A DNA stretch of 18,027 nt, taken from positions 1 to 18,027 of the forward strand of contig CAZHHW010000067.1 in assembly GCA_964532385.1 (NCBI GenBank), in the 5' to 3' direction. The position numbers were made by a program, and so were the translations under genes. Below the pieces are notes generated by a model, which did not search any database, was not told where the DNA came from, and saw only the letters and a list, made by a program, of their open reading frames with translations. This document shows, piece after piece, positions 1 through 7,743 of this stretch (its first letter is position 1; each line of letters begins with the position of its first letter). The DNA comes from UBA6921 sp964532385. Its GTDB lineage: Bacteria; Pseudomonadota; Gammaproteobacteria; SG8-11.

Positions 1-170
1 CTATTCCCAAGATGCATAACGTAAATTAGACAGCACAAACTTTAGGATAGGATGCCGCCTAAAACAACCAACTATTTTTATCCGGTTAATTTATTGTAGA
101 AACCTGGTACTGATTTTTCCTAAAATTTCGCGGATGAAAATTGAAGTCTATTTTTCTAATATTTTAGATT
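1..170. other. AT-rich gene-free left edge
   Basis: No gene is supported here. The stretch is clearly more AT-rich than the rest of the window. It lies downstream of the binding-protein stop codon. A weak hairpin (TCTAA/TTAGA arms at 155-168, all A/T-dominated) follows the stop, but it lacks the GC-rich stem of an intrinsic terminator. A second short inverted repeat, TTTAGG/CCTAAA, sits at 41-46 and 58-63. The operon may end here, but no convincing terminator can be named. Confidence 0.5.
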
Positions 171-968
171 TCAAATATCCAGCTTGCGTGTGTCGTCCCA
201 GTCCAGGTCGCGTGCGTAGTCCAGGCCTTCGGGGGCGAGGGTCTTGAGATATTTTTTGGCGAGGGGGTCCTGGTGCATGTCGATCAAGGCTTCTTGTATG
301 GCCTGCACGATTTCCTTGGGCACACGCGCGTGCGCGGCGAAGGCCTGGGGTGTGTAACCTTCGGAGGTCCATACGATGCGCAGTTGATCGCGGATTTCCG
401 GCGCGGTGTTGTTAAAGCTTGCCGGGTTGCCGCCGCCTGCGGCGTAACGGCCTTGCGCGACGTCGCGATACACGGCGTCGGGGGTGGCCAGCGGCGAGAT
501 TTTCACCGCGGTGCCGCTTGCATTCAATGCGGCGCGCGGGAGGGTGTCGGCGGTAAATGCATACGCCGGAACGGCTAATTCCTTGTGATTCAGTTCGTCG
601 AGTTTTTCAATCGCGCTGTCTTTGCGCACCACGATGATGCCCTGAAGTTTAAAATTGCGCGCGCGGGCGATCGGGTTGTAACCCGCCTTGTCTTGATATT
701 TAACGTAGTCGGTCGGATTCAGATAGACGAAGTCGTATTTTTCTTCGGCCACGCGTTGCGAAAACAGCGGCACACTGGCGGCGGTCGCGAAGCGGAGTTT
801 TATACCGGTTTGCGCTTCCAGATAATTGAGGATCGGAGTCCAATCCTTTGCGGTTTGACGGGCGATGGTCTGCGGGACAATGCCAAAAGTGTAGATCTCC
901 TGCGCGGCGGCGGCATGGCTCAATAAAGTCAAGATCGTAATAAACAGGGTGCGGCCCAGCAGCTTCAT
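171..968 (-). CDS. PhnD-like periplasmic phosphate/phosphonate-type substrate-binding protein
   Basis: This 265-residue protein has a signal peptide (charged start, hydrophobic core about 7-17, AAAAQ cleavage region about 20-23). The rest reads like the PhnD/phosphonate-binding branch of periplasmic binding proteins: an FGIVPQ strand near 28-33, a YDFVYLNPTDYVKYQ segment near 78-92, and a GGGNPASF loop near 178-185. Family members bind oxyanions or related small ligands in the periplasm; the ligand here is unknown. Its ATG overlaps the TGA of the upstream CheA-like gene (ATGA, 965-968), with a good GGAGA ribosome site at 976-980, so translational coupling is likely. No ABC permease or ATPase gene is adjacent. 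I infer a sensory role, handing ligand to the receptor encoded two genes upstream, rather than transport. Family call is firm; function is inference. Confidence 0.85.
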   Translation of the reverse strand: MKLLGRTLFITILTLLSHAAAAQEIYTFGIVPQTIARQTAKDWTPILNYLEAQTGIKLRFATAASVPLFSQRVAEEKYDFVYLNPTDYVKYQDKAGYNPIARARNFKLQGIIVVRKDSAIEKLDELNHKELAVPAYAFTADTLPRAALNASGTAVKISPLATPDAVYRDVAQGRYAAGGGNPASFNNTAPEIRDQLRIVWTSEGYTPQAFAAHARVPKEIVQAIQEALIDMHQDPLAKKYLKTLAPEGLDYARDLDWDDTRKLDI

Positions 969-3463
969 ACCGGCATCTCCACAGGCTTGGTTTTCTCGGG
1001 CTGGAGGGTTTGCAGCAAGCCGCGCAGATCTATCACAGCGGCAACATCCCCGTTACCCAGAATCGTCGCGCCTTCGATGCCCAGAATATTGGGCAGATAG
1101 GGGCCGAGTTGTTTCACTATTAAATCCTGACTGGCCAATACCTGTTCGACAAACACCGCGCACAAGCGGCCGCTATAATCACGCACCAGCAGCGCGGGGC
1201 ATTCGTCAGGCCCGGCGTGATCCATTTGCAGATGCAGCAATTGCTCTAAGGCATAGGCGTCGTAGGTTGTTTCCCCCACGCGATATTGCAAGCGTTCCTG
1301 ACCCGCCTGCGTCTGACCCGCACCCGCATGAAAAATTTGCTCGATGCAGCGGCATGATATTGCCAATACTCGGCTACTCGACGTGACCAGCAAGGCATGG
1401 ATCGATATGAAACCCAGCGGTACGCGGATCTCGACACTACATCCCTGCCGCGCCTGCGAAACGATGGCCATCGCGCCTTTCATGCGCAGCACCCGCGCAC
1501 GCACCGCGCGCAGGCTGATGATGCGTTCGGAGGACGGCGTGCCTTCCGTGCCGTTGCTAAAGCCGGGCAGAAAAATGAGGTGGTTTAATTCCGCTTCCTT
1601 GTATTTCCTGCCGCTATCGATCAAACCATTTTGCGCGGCGAGCTGCTGAATGCGCGCGTAATCGAGCCCGGCGCCGTCGTCGCAACAACGCACGGCGAGC
1701 TGGTCGCCATCGAGCGCGAAGTGCAATTCAATGACGCTTGTTTCCGGTTTGCCGCTCGCACGCCGTGATTCCGTAGTTTCGATACCATGGTCCACGGTGG
1801 TGCGCAGCAGATGAATCAAAGGATCGGATAAATTGTCAAGAATGTCGCTATCGAGCATGGTCTCGGCGCCGGTCACGGTCAATTTCACCGGTTTACTGGA
1901 CCCCCGATAGGTTTGCTGCACGCTGCGTTGCAGACGGGGAACGATGCTGCTAACCGGCACCCGGCGCGCGTACAGCACCGCTTCATAGCTTTCTTTATTG
2001 TTGCGTGCCAGTGCGGGCAGCAATTCACCGAATGCCGCGAGCTGTTCTTCAAGCTGGCGTGAGTTTTCCTGCGCTTCCATGATTACGCGCATCAGCTCGT
2101 TGAGTTCAGCGTCATCGCCGGGAGACTGCCGCAAGTTTTTTACGAACTGCTGAAGCAGTGCGTTTTGCTCCTTGCTGTTTTTTGAATGTCGCAGACTCTG
2201 CCGCAGACGCTCCTGCAACTGGTTGGTCATCACTATGGATTCACTGCACAAGCGCAATAGATCGTTGACCACGCGCGCGGACACCCGCAACATGGTTTCG
2301 GGCGGTTTCATGGTGGGGTCCAGCGGCACGGGTGGCGCCTCCGTGTCGGGGACAGCCTCGCTTCGATCCATATTATTCTGTTTCGATCCGTCCAATAAAT
2401 ACGGCATTGTCACAACCTGGCTCTCGAGTGCCGTCTCCTGCGCGGCCTTTTCCTCTGCGTGGATAATGTCGCTTACAGGCACGGCCTTGACTTCGATGCG
2501 GGTTTTGCCGGGCGCGGTGGGATCGAGCAGCAAAAAATCGCGCAAGGTGTCGTACTCGCGTTTGTGCATGCGCGGAATAAAATGTCCGCGTTGATAAAAA
2601 TCCAGCAACGCATCCACCACGTAGGTGCTCCCCGGCCGGTCCAGATAACAGCCAATCAAACCCGCCCAGATTTTTAATTGTTCGCGTCCGGCGGGGTTCA
2701 ATTGGTTATGGGTTTCCAGGCATTTGATCAAGGCGCCATGACACATCAGGCAGCAATCCATGAGCCCAAGTAAGTCGGAACCGGCGGCTGAAATCCCCAG
2801 CAGTTGAATGCGATCCGCGCACAGGCGCAGTGCCTGTGCATGTTCCGCCGCCGTGATTGCAGAACGGCCGGCGACGCTTAAGTATTCGGTGATGGTGTCG
2901 CGCAATTCGTGTTGCAGCAAATACCGCACCGTGGTTTCCGGGGGTGCCGTGGGCTCCGTACCGGCATGTTTGGGTTCGACCGGCAGTGCGACGACGTTGG
3001 TTTCAGGCGCGCTCTGCGCGGTACGCGGTGTTAACAAATTCGCGTGCAGCGCCTCGGCATCGCGAGCATTGAATGCAAAAGCGCGGCTATCGGTGCGGAA
3101 ATAGGCAATCAGTTCATCCACCGCGGCGGCGCTGACCGGTGTATGCAGGCACGCCAGCATCAATAACGGCCAGTTCTCAAGACGCTCCCAATCCTGCGCC
3201 GTAGGCGCTCCGTCATGCGTTAGTAATGACCGCAGGTAGTCGTGTTGCAGCATGCAGGCATCATGCAATCCGACATGATCGCCCTTCCCCGCCAGTAACC
3301 GGATCACCAGGGTTTTTCGGGCGTACTGGTCAAGATGTTCACGCCAGCCCGGCGGTTGCGGAGATTTTTTTGTAGGCGGCAAAAATTCACGCAAGCCGGT
3401 GGAAAGCTCGGTCAATTCGCGAATGATGGTATTCGACAGTGACTGCATGGGTGTGATTACCAT
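965..3463 (-). CDS. CheA/ChpA-like chemosensory histidine kinase homologue, possibly catalytically impaired
   Basis: This 832-residue protein has an unusual N-terminus: two related copies (about 60-125 and 225-290) sharing a GLxDxCxxxH motif and a W-xx-L...P...VD-x-L...F pattern. A CheA P3-like helical region follows (about 390-515), then a CheA-type ATPase (about 525-685) and a CheW-like P5 domain (about 685-820). The ATPase keeps DPLIHLL...DHGIE at 547-562, the G1 box DDGAGL at 595-600 and the F box FLPGFS at 631-636. The N-box Asn is Thr555, and the usual GRGVGMD glycine box is replaced by a divergent stretch around 637-650. I see no canonical Hpt H-x-K-G motif. The C-terminus matches ChpA-type kinases but has no fused receiver. 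The ATG abuts the receptor's TAA stop; a second ATG at 3448 is an alternative start. Kinase activity is uncertain. Confidence 0.85.
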   Translation of the reverse strand: MVITPMQSLSNTIIRELTELSTGLREFLPPTKKSPQPPGWREHLDQYARKTLVIRLLAGKGDHVGLHDACMLQHDYLRSLLTHDGAPTAQDWERLENWPLLMLACLHTPVSAAAVDELIAYFRTDSRAFAFNARDAEALHANLLTPRTAQSAPETNVVALPVEPKHAGTEPTAPPETTVRYLLQHELRDTITEYLSVAGRSAITAAEHAQALRLCADRIQLLGISAAGSDLLGLMDCCLMCHGALIKCLETHNQLNPAGREQLKIWAGLIGCYLDRPGSTYVVDALLDFYQRGHFIPRMHKREYDTLRDFLLLDPTAPGKTRIEVKAVPVSDIIHAEEKAAQETALESQVVTMPYLLDGSKQNNMDRSEAVPDTEAPPVPLDPTMKPPETMLRVSARVVNDLLRLCSESIVMTNQLQERLRQSLRHSKNSKEQNALLQQFVKNLRQSPGDDAELNELMRVIMEAQENSRQLEEQLAAFGELLPALARNNKESYEAVLYARRVPVSSIVPRLQRSVQQTYRGSSKPVKLTVTGAETMLDSDILDNLSDPLIHLLRTTVDHGIETTESRRASGKPETSVIELHFALDGDQLAVRCCDDGAGLDYARIQQLAAQNGLIDSGRKYKEAELNHLIFLPGFSNGTEGTPSSERIISLRAVRARVLRMKGAMAIVSQARQGCSVEIRVPLGFISIHALLVTSSSRVLAISCRCIEQIFHAGAGQTQAGQERLQYRVGETTYDAYALEQLLHLQMDHAGPDECPALLVRDYSGRLCAVFVEQVLASQDLIVKQLGPYLPNILGIEGATILGNGDVAAVIDLRGLLQTLQPEKTKPVEMPV

Positions 3464-5194
3464 TTAGGATGCGCGCATTTTCAATGACACTGGGGGCTCG
3501 CCGCTCTGCTCCAGTGGGGCTTCTTCGTCCTCGCCAGGAAGTGTAAAGACCCGCACGGCGGTCAACAGCGCTTTCGAATACTGCGCCATGCGCTGGGTGT
3601 GCTGAATGTATTCCTGCATCTGCTCGTGTGTCTTGCGCGTGCTGGTTTTCAGGCTCTGCGCACGGGTGTGCAACTGGGTGCTTAACTGAATCTGGCGGGC
3701 GGCACCCTGGGCAATCTGGTGTACTGCTTTGACCAGGTCCACCGTGCTGTTTCTGCTGTGCAACATGTGTTCGCCGGATCGCTCAGCAAAGTCGCTGCCA
3801 GCCACCGCCTGGGTGATGGCATTAGTAACTATCAAGTCCATGGCGTTGGTTTCTGTCTGCAGGGCGCTGACCATGACAGCAATCTGCTGCGTGGCAGCGC
3901 GCGCGCTTTCCGCAAGACACTGCACTTCATGCGCAATCGCAGCAAAACCGCGTCCCCCGTCGCCCGCGGCGGCCGCGTGCATGCAGGCATTCAGGGCCAC
4001 GATGTGGGTGCGTTCGGCCAGGCCGTTCATCAAATGGGTGGCGCGTTCCATGTCGTGCGAATGTACGCCCAGTTGTTTAATGCGTTTCGCGGTGTCATGC
4101 ATGCTGCTGCGCATGGTGTTCATGCCATCGACGCTATCCGCGGCGGACTGCAACGCCGTATGCGTGGCCTGGTCGGCGGCGGCGGCCGCCTGCTCGCAAA
4201 TCTGTGCCCATTCGGTAATGTGCTTTAGCGTAACGGCCGCTTGTTCGAGCACCCGCGCGGTTTCGTCGATCTCACAATGTTCGTTGGCGGCCACCGCACT
4301 GACGATGTCGGACTGCGTGCGCACCATGACCGCGACCTTGACTACATGCTCGACGATGCGGCGCACATCGATCATCACCTGCGCGGTTTCGCCGGTCACT
4401 TGATTCACCGCACCCGCGATCGAGCCTGCGATCCCTTCCGCCATGGGCAGTTTAATTGTCAAATCACGCCCATCCAGCTTCGACATCGACCGCATCAAAG
4501 CATCCAATGCGCTGTCAAGCTGGTCGTGCTCCTGTCGAGCGTCCAGCGGTGCGGGCTGCTCGATCGAACGATACACAAACAGGCCCAACATAGCGGCCGA
4601 TAGCAAACCGGCTACGGTAATCGCAAGGCTGCCGAGAATATAACCCCACTGCGCGGAGGTGGACTGCTGAAAGTTGATTTCAGATTCTAATTGCAGTTGC
4701 GCAGCCTGTTCATCCAAGGCGGCAATGAATGGCGTGAGCGCGCGTTTTAATTGAAACTCCTGAAAGCTTGCAAGCTGCGCGAAGTCTTGTTCCAGGAAAA
4801 TATTTTCCAGCCCCGTAAATGTCAACAACAGCAGGGCGTGGTGTTTTCCCAGCGCATCGCTCAGCGCCGCGATTTGCTGCGGTGTCCGGCCGGTTTGATA
4901 TTCATCCCACAAACTCGTTATCAAATTGCGTGCGGCCGATACCTCTAGGCGCGCCTGCTCCCAGGCGATGCGCCCGCTGCTCGCATCATTTACGGCGGCT
5001 AAGACATCGTCGCGCAATGTTTCCTTCATTTGATTGAGCAAAGCCTGCGCCTGCGAATTACGGTTTAACTGCGCAGCACGTTCCCCGGCGGCGCGTAAAC
5101 CCTGAACCGCAGTTACTGCGCTGGCAATCATAACCAGCGTCAGTGCAAGGATCAGCAGTAACAAGCGCGGCCTGGTTTGTAAGCGATTTAACAT
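3464..5194 (-). CDS. methyl-accepting chemotaxis protein, PilJ-like
   Basis: I start this 576-residue receptor at the ATG ending at 5194: it has a GAAGGT ribosome site just upstream and lies 23 bp after the CheW-like stop. A longer in-frame reading back to 5284 would overlap that gene. TM1 spans about residues 11-31, a helical periplasmic sensor about 32-182, and TM2 about 183-207. A HAMP-like segment (about 210-275) and a long coiled-coil signalling domain follow. The signalling tip (about 391-430) keeps ALNA and GRGFAAIAHEV but is divergent: where E. coli Tsr has the contact residues E385 and R388, this protein has His406 and Ala409. The Gln-Thr-Asn usual before the tip is Arg-Thr-His. It should signal to the neighbouring CheW- and CheA-like proteins. 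No CheR or CheB gene is in the window, so adaptation by methylation is unproven. Confidence 0.88.
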   Translation of the reverse strand: MLNRLQTRPRLLLLILALTLVMIASAVTAVQGLRAAGERAAQLNRNSQAQALLNQMKETLRDDVLAAVNDASSGRIAWEQARLEVSAARNLITSLWDEYQTGRTPQQIAALSDALGKHHALLLLTFTGLENIFLEQDFAQLASFQEFQLKRALTPFIAALDEQAAQLQLESEINFQQSTSAQWGYILGSLAITVAGLLSAAMLGLFVYRSIEQPAPLDARQEHDQLDSALDALMRSMSKLDGRDLTIKLPMAEGIAGSIAGAVNQVTGETAQVMIDVRRIVEHVVKVAVMVRTQSDIVSAVAANEHCEIDETARVLEQAAVTLKHITEWAQICEQAAAAADQATHTALQSAADSVDGMNTMRSSMHDTAKRIKQLGVHSHDMERATHLMNGLAERTHIVALNACMHAAAAGDGGRGFAAIAHEVQCLAESARAATQQIAVMVSALQTETNAMDLIVTNAITQAVAGSDFAERSGEHMLHSRNSTVDLVKAVHQIAQGAARQIQLSTQLHTRAQSLKTSTRKTHEQMQEYIQHTQRMAQYSKALLTAVRVFTLPGEDEEAPLEQSGEPPVSLKMRAS

Positions 5195-5217
5195 GCTATT
5201 TACCTTCGAGGTGCCGC

Positions 5218-5733
5218 TTAGCGCGCGTCGGCTGCCGACAAGCGGGTGAGGAATTGCTGGTAGTCGAATTCCCACCACTCGCAATCAAATGCCTGTACCG
5301 CCCGGCCCAGATACGGCTGCAACGCGGGCATGGATAACGCTGCGCGTACCGGTTGACTGTCGGCCGGGACCGGTTTTGGCAGACTGTCGATCACCAGACC
5401 GACGGCGGCCTCGCCATGGTCAAGAATCAACACTGTGCACGCGCCGCGCTCGGGCTCGTGTGTGCGCACGAACTTCCATAAGTCAAATATAGGCACGATG
5501 TTGCCGCGAATATTAGTCAAGCCCAGCAACCATTCCGGTGCTTTGGGGACCGGAAAAATTTCCGGGTCGATCACCACTTCGCCGGGCACGCCTTCATCCA
5601 CCAGGAATCCGTATCCGCCGATGCAATAGCCATAGCGCGTGGGCTTGTGGGTTTCGTGAGCACTTGCGGACGCACGCCCCTTATGCGCATTAATCGCAAT
5701 GATCTGAGCCGATTTTTTTTCGCCGTTCGCCAT
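5218..5733 (-). CDS. CheW-like adaptor (PilI-like)
   Basis: This 171-residue protein is a single CheW-like domain, of normal length for the family. The diagnostic core, LLGLTNIRGNIVPIFDLWKF at about residues 69-88, matches the CheW/PilI consensus L-x-G-L-x-N-x-R-G-x-I-x-P-x-x-D-L. A hydrophobic strand pair around 100-116 (VLILD, AVGLVIDS) fits the second half of the fold. It has an N-terminal extension of about 30 hydrophilic residues and an aromatic C-terminal patch (CEWWEFDY, 151-158), both outside the core. The expected role is to couple the receptor to the CheA-like protein on the inner face of the membrane. The gene begins 9 bp after the response regulator stop and ends 23 bp before the receptor start. 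The ribosome site (AGAGAT) is weak. Confidence 0.88.
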   Translation of the reverse strand: MANGEKKSAQIIAINAHKGRASASAHETHKPTRYGYCIGGYGFLVDEGVPGEVVIDPEIFPVPKAPEWLLGLTNIRGNIVPIFDLWKFVRTHEPERGACTVLILDHGEAAVGLVIDSLPKPVPADSQPVRAALSMPALQPYLGRAVQAFDCEWWEFDYQQFLTRLSAADAR

Positions 5734-5742
5734 GTGCGATCT

Positions 5743-6720
5743 CTATGCGCCCAGCGCCTGCGTGCTTGAGGCCAGCGGCAAATATTTTTTTACCTCGGCC
5801 TGAAAGGTCTGGCGTCCGACCGGCTTGACCAGATAGGCATCGCATCCGGCCAGCGCACCGCGCAATTTGTCTCCGGTGGTGGCCTTCTCCGTCAGCATCA
5901 CCACGGTGGTGCCCGGCGATTTGGATTTAATGTGTTTGCAGATTTTAAAACCATCCCAGTCGGGTAACACCACATCCAGGAAGGCGAGTCTGTAATTGCC
6001 TTTTGCGATCATCTCGATGGCTTTGCGCGCGCTCGGAACGTAGTCGACCTCGACTGAAAACTGTTGTAGCTCGATGGCGATTTGCTTGCAGACCGCCGCG
6101 CTGTCGTCCACCACCAGCACGCGTGGTTTCGTTACCGCCGCCGGTTTGGTTTCTGCAACGGCAGCGGGCGCCGTGTCTTCTTCGACAAAGATGTCAAATG
6201 CTGGCGCTTCACTGGGAGGGCTCAATAAGATCGTATCAATCACGGCCGCCACGTCGGGGCCTTGGGACACCGGTATTCCCGGTGCTGCATGATTGGCGGG
6301 ATGTTCCTGCGCCTGCTCCAGAGCGATGGCGAGGCCGGCGTCCGCAGGGGGCTGCGCGATAAACGGCACCACCGAGCTGCGGGAGTGCGTTGCGGTGAAA
6401 ACATCGTCGAGCACGGCCAGCACCCGGGTCGCGATCAACGGTCGCAGAATCACCGGCACATGAATGGCCACTGCCGCGCTATCCGCAACCAGGAGTTCAA
6501 AGCGGACATCCGCCATGGGTTCGAAGGCGCTGCGCGCATCGCGAATCAACACATCGGCGGGCTCGTGAAGACCGCTCGCCAAGGTGTAGGAATTATTGCG
6601 TTGGGGGGATTTCTCAGAGATTGAAAAGATCAACTTCAGAATGACTCGTTCATGCTCTGGAAGGTCCAGCACGCGCACGACGTAGTTGTTCTTCATGTTC
6701 ATGTCCGGCTTCAGAAACAT
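5743..6720 (-). CDS. response regulator with C-terminal receiver and divergent N-terminal domain
   Basis: Residues about 198-315 form an intact receiver: acidic pair D205/D206 in VLVVDDSAAV, phosphoacceptor D249 in AFLDVVLPDWDG, T277 in VVMLTEKAT, and K299 in YLVKPV. A proline/alanine-rich linker (about 115-197) joins it to an N-terminal domain (about 10-112). That domain alternates predicted strands and helices and ends in VPVILRPLIATRVLAVLDDV, which looks like the last strand and helix of a receiver, but no acidic pocket is evident. I infer a degenerate pseudo-receiver; this is not established. There is no DNA-binding output domain, so the protein probably acts by protein contact, like PilG/PilH or CheY. 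It is the first gene of the operon. Alternative starts lie at 6702 and 6696; none has a strong ribosome site. Confidence 0.85.
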   Translation of the reverse strand: MFLKPDMNMKNNYVVRVLDLPEHERVILKLIFSISEKSPQRNNSYTLASGLHEPADVLIRDARSAFEPMADVRFELLVADSAAVAIHVPVILRPLIATRVLAVLDDVFTATHSRSSVVPFIAQPPADAGLAIALEQAQEHPANHAAPGIPVSQGPDVAAVIDTILLSPPSEAPAFDIFVEEDTAPAAVAETKPAAVTKPRVLVVDDSAAVCKQIAIELQQFSVEVDYVPSARKAIEMIAKGNYRLAFLDVVLPDWDGFKICKHIKSKSPGTTVVMLTEKATTGDKLRGALAGCDAYLVKPVGRQTFQAEVKKYLPLASSTQALGA

Positions 6721-7014
6721 CGCGCTTCAAGTGCGCGCTTTGCGATGGTGTATATATCGGTAGAAGCCCCCGGAAGTAGACCCGGCAAAGGGAAAAGTGC
6801 GGAAAAATTCGCAAAAACAGGCTGCGACAAGGGTTTGAGGCGGCGGATACCGCCATTCCGGCCGCCGGCATGCGACCTGCGTCACGCCTCCGTGGAGCGA
6901 TGCGATGTGTTAAACACATGAACCACCGCTTTGATCGGTAACGGAAAAAAGCATGGTGCAGGTACTAAAAATCCGCTAGAGTCATGCCGCAATAAATGCA
7001 GTTATAGCGCGTGC
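6721..7014. other. divergent intergenic region, presumed promoters of both flanking operons
   Basis: No convincing gene lies in these 294 bp. The two flanking transcription units diverge, so both promoters are expected here. A TATATA run at 6751-6756 could serve as a -10 for the leftward operon, but I find no good -35 partner. Short hairpins occur (GGCGG/CCGCC at 6842-6854), and a 15-nt palindrome at 6905-6919 is listed separately. Confidence 0.5.
6905..6919. promoter_or_regulatory. 15-nt palindrome, candidate operator
   Basis: ATGTGTT-A-AACACAT is a perfect inverted repeat with 7-bp arms around a single central base. It lies about 95 bp upstream of the DUF2914 gene and about 185 bp upstream of the chemosensory operon. 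The shape fits a dimeric regulator site, but I cannot assign a regulator. Confidence 0.35.
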
Positions 7015-7701
7015 ATGACTGAACCTTCGACTCCTGCCTCAACCCTCAAAATTCGCATTCGCTTCGATACCGTTGCGCCGTCGAGCGAAGACGACCCGGC
7101 ACCGCCTGCAACCTTGAATCTCCTGCGCGTGGGTGTTTTTCTAGGCGTGCTGGTGCTGCTTGTGGCCGCAATCTTCGGCATTCGCAGGATGATGCAACAG
7201 GAGGCTCCGCCGCAGGTAAGCGCGCCGGTTGCGGAAGTTACCTCATCACCGGCAGTAGTAACTGTAACCCCACCTTCTGCCCCTGAGATTAATTCGGCGC
7301 CGCGTACAGCGGCGGGTTCCAGCACCCGCCAGGAATCGGTTCCCCATCAAACCAATCGAGTCGTGCGCGCCGCGCTCACCGGCACACCGCGCAAACATCA
7401 GCCGGTGCAGGAGCTGACCGGTGAATTACCCGCCTCGGATGTGACCAAACGTTTTTACTTCTTCACGGAAGTCCGGGAGGTTACAAGCCGCTTGTTTACG
7501 CATCGCTGGGAGTATCGCGGCAAAGTGGTGGCGCAAATCCCCTTTTCACCCAGCGGCAAAAACTGGAGCGGCTCCTCGAGCAAACAAATCCCCACGCACA
7601 TGCAGGGCGCGTGGCGCGTAGTGTTGGCTGACGAACATGGAAGTGAACTGGATAGCGTTATATTTATTTACGGAAAGGAGTTAACCGCGGCGCAAAACTA
7701 G
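7015..7701 (+). CDS. DUF2914 domain membrane-anchored protein
   Basis: This 228-residue protein has a short cytoplasmic N-terminus, one membrane segment (about 37-56, LLRVGVFLGVLVLLVAAIF) and a low-complexity Pro/Ala/Ser/Thr linker (about 62-130). The C-terminal globular domain spans about 135-222. The C-terminal domain matches DUF2914: RFYFFTEV near 146-153, THRWEYRGKVVAQIPF near 162-177, a Lys-Asn-Trp-Ser-Gly-Ser-Ser-Ser-Lys turn near 182-190, and GAWRVVLADEHGSEL near 198-212. The domain should face the periplasm, and its molecular function is not known. I take the ATG at 7015 because the upstream TTG at 6931 would add 28 residues that look like noise. No clear ribosome site precedes either. 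The next gene begins 42 bp downstream on the same strand. Confidence 0.82.
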   Translation: MTEPSTPASTLKIRIRFDTVAPSSEDDPAPPATLNLLRVGVFLGVLVLLVAAIFGIRRMMQQEAPPQVSAPVAEVTSSPAVVTVTPPSAPEINSAPRTAAGSSTRQESVPHQTNRVVRAALTGTPRKHQPVQELTGELPASDVTKRFYFFTEVREVTSRLFTHRWEYRGKVVAQIPFSPSGKNWSGSSSKQIPTHMQGAWRVVLADEHGSELDSVIFIYGKELTAAQN

Positions 7702-7743
7702 CGGATATTTTTCCCGCTTTGCTAAAGACAGAGGATCGCAGCG

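Noticed and set aside
3719..4403. Two long plus-strand open frames opposite the receptor
   Set aside because: They overlap each other in different frames and lie antisense to a confident receptor signalling domain.
5195..5284. In-frame N-terminal extension of the receptor gene to 5284
   Set aside because: It would overlap the CheW-like gene by 67 bp and put about 30 unrelated residues before TM1. The ATG at 5194 has a good GAAGGT ribosome site.
6931..7014. TTG start at 6931 for the DUF2914 gene
   Set aside because: The added 28 residues look random, and TTG is a less common start. The ATG at 7015 gives a normal N-terminus.
7702..7743. AGCGG/CCGCT hairpin after the DUF2914 gene as a terminator
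   Set aside because: The stem is only 5 bp, the T-run lies in the loop rather than after it, and the next gene follows within 42 bp.
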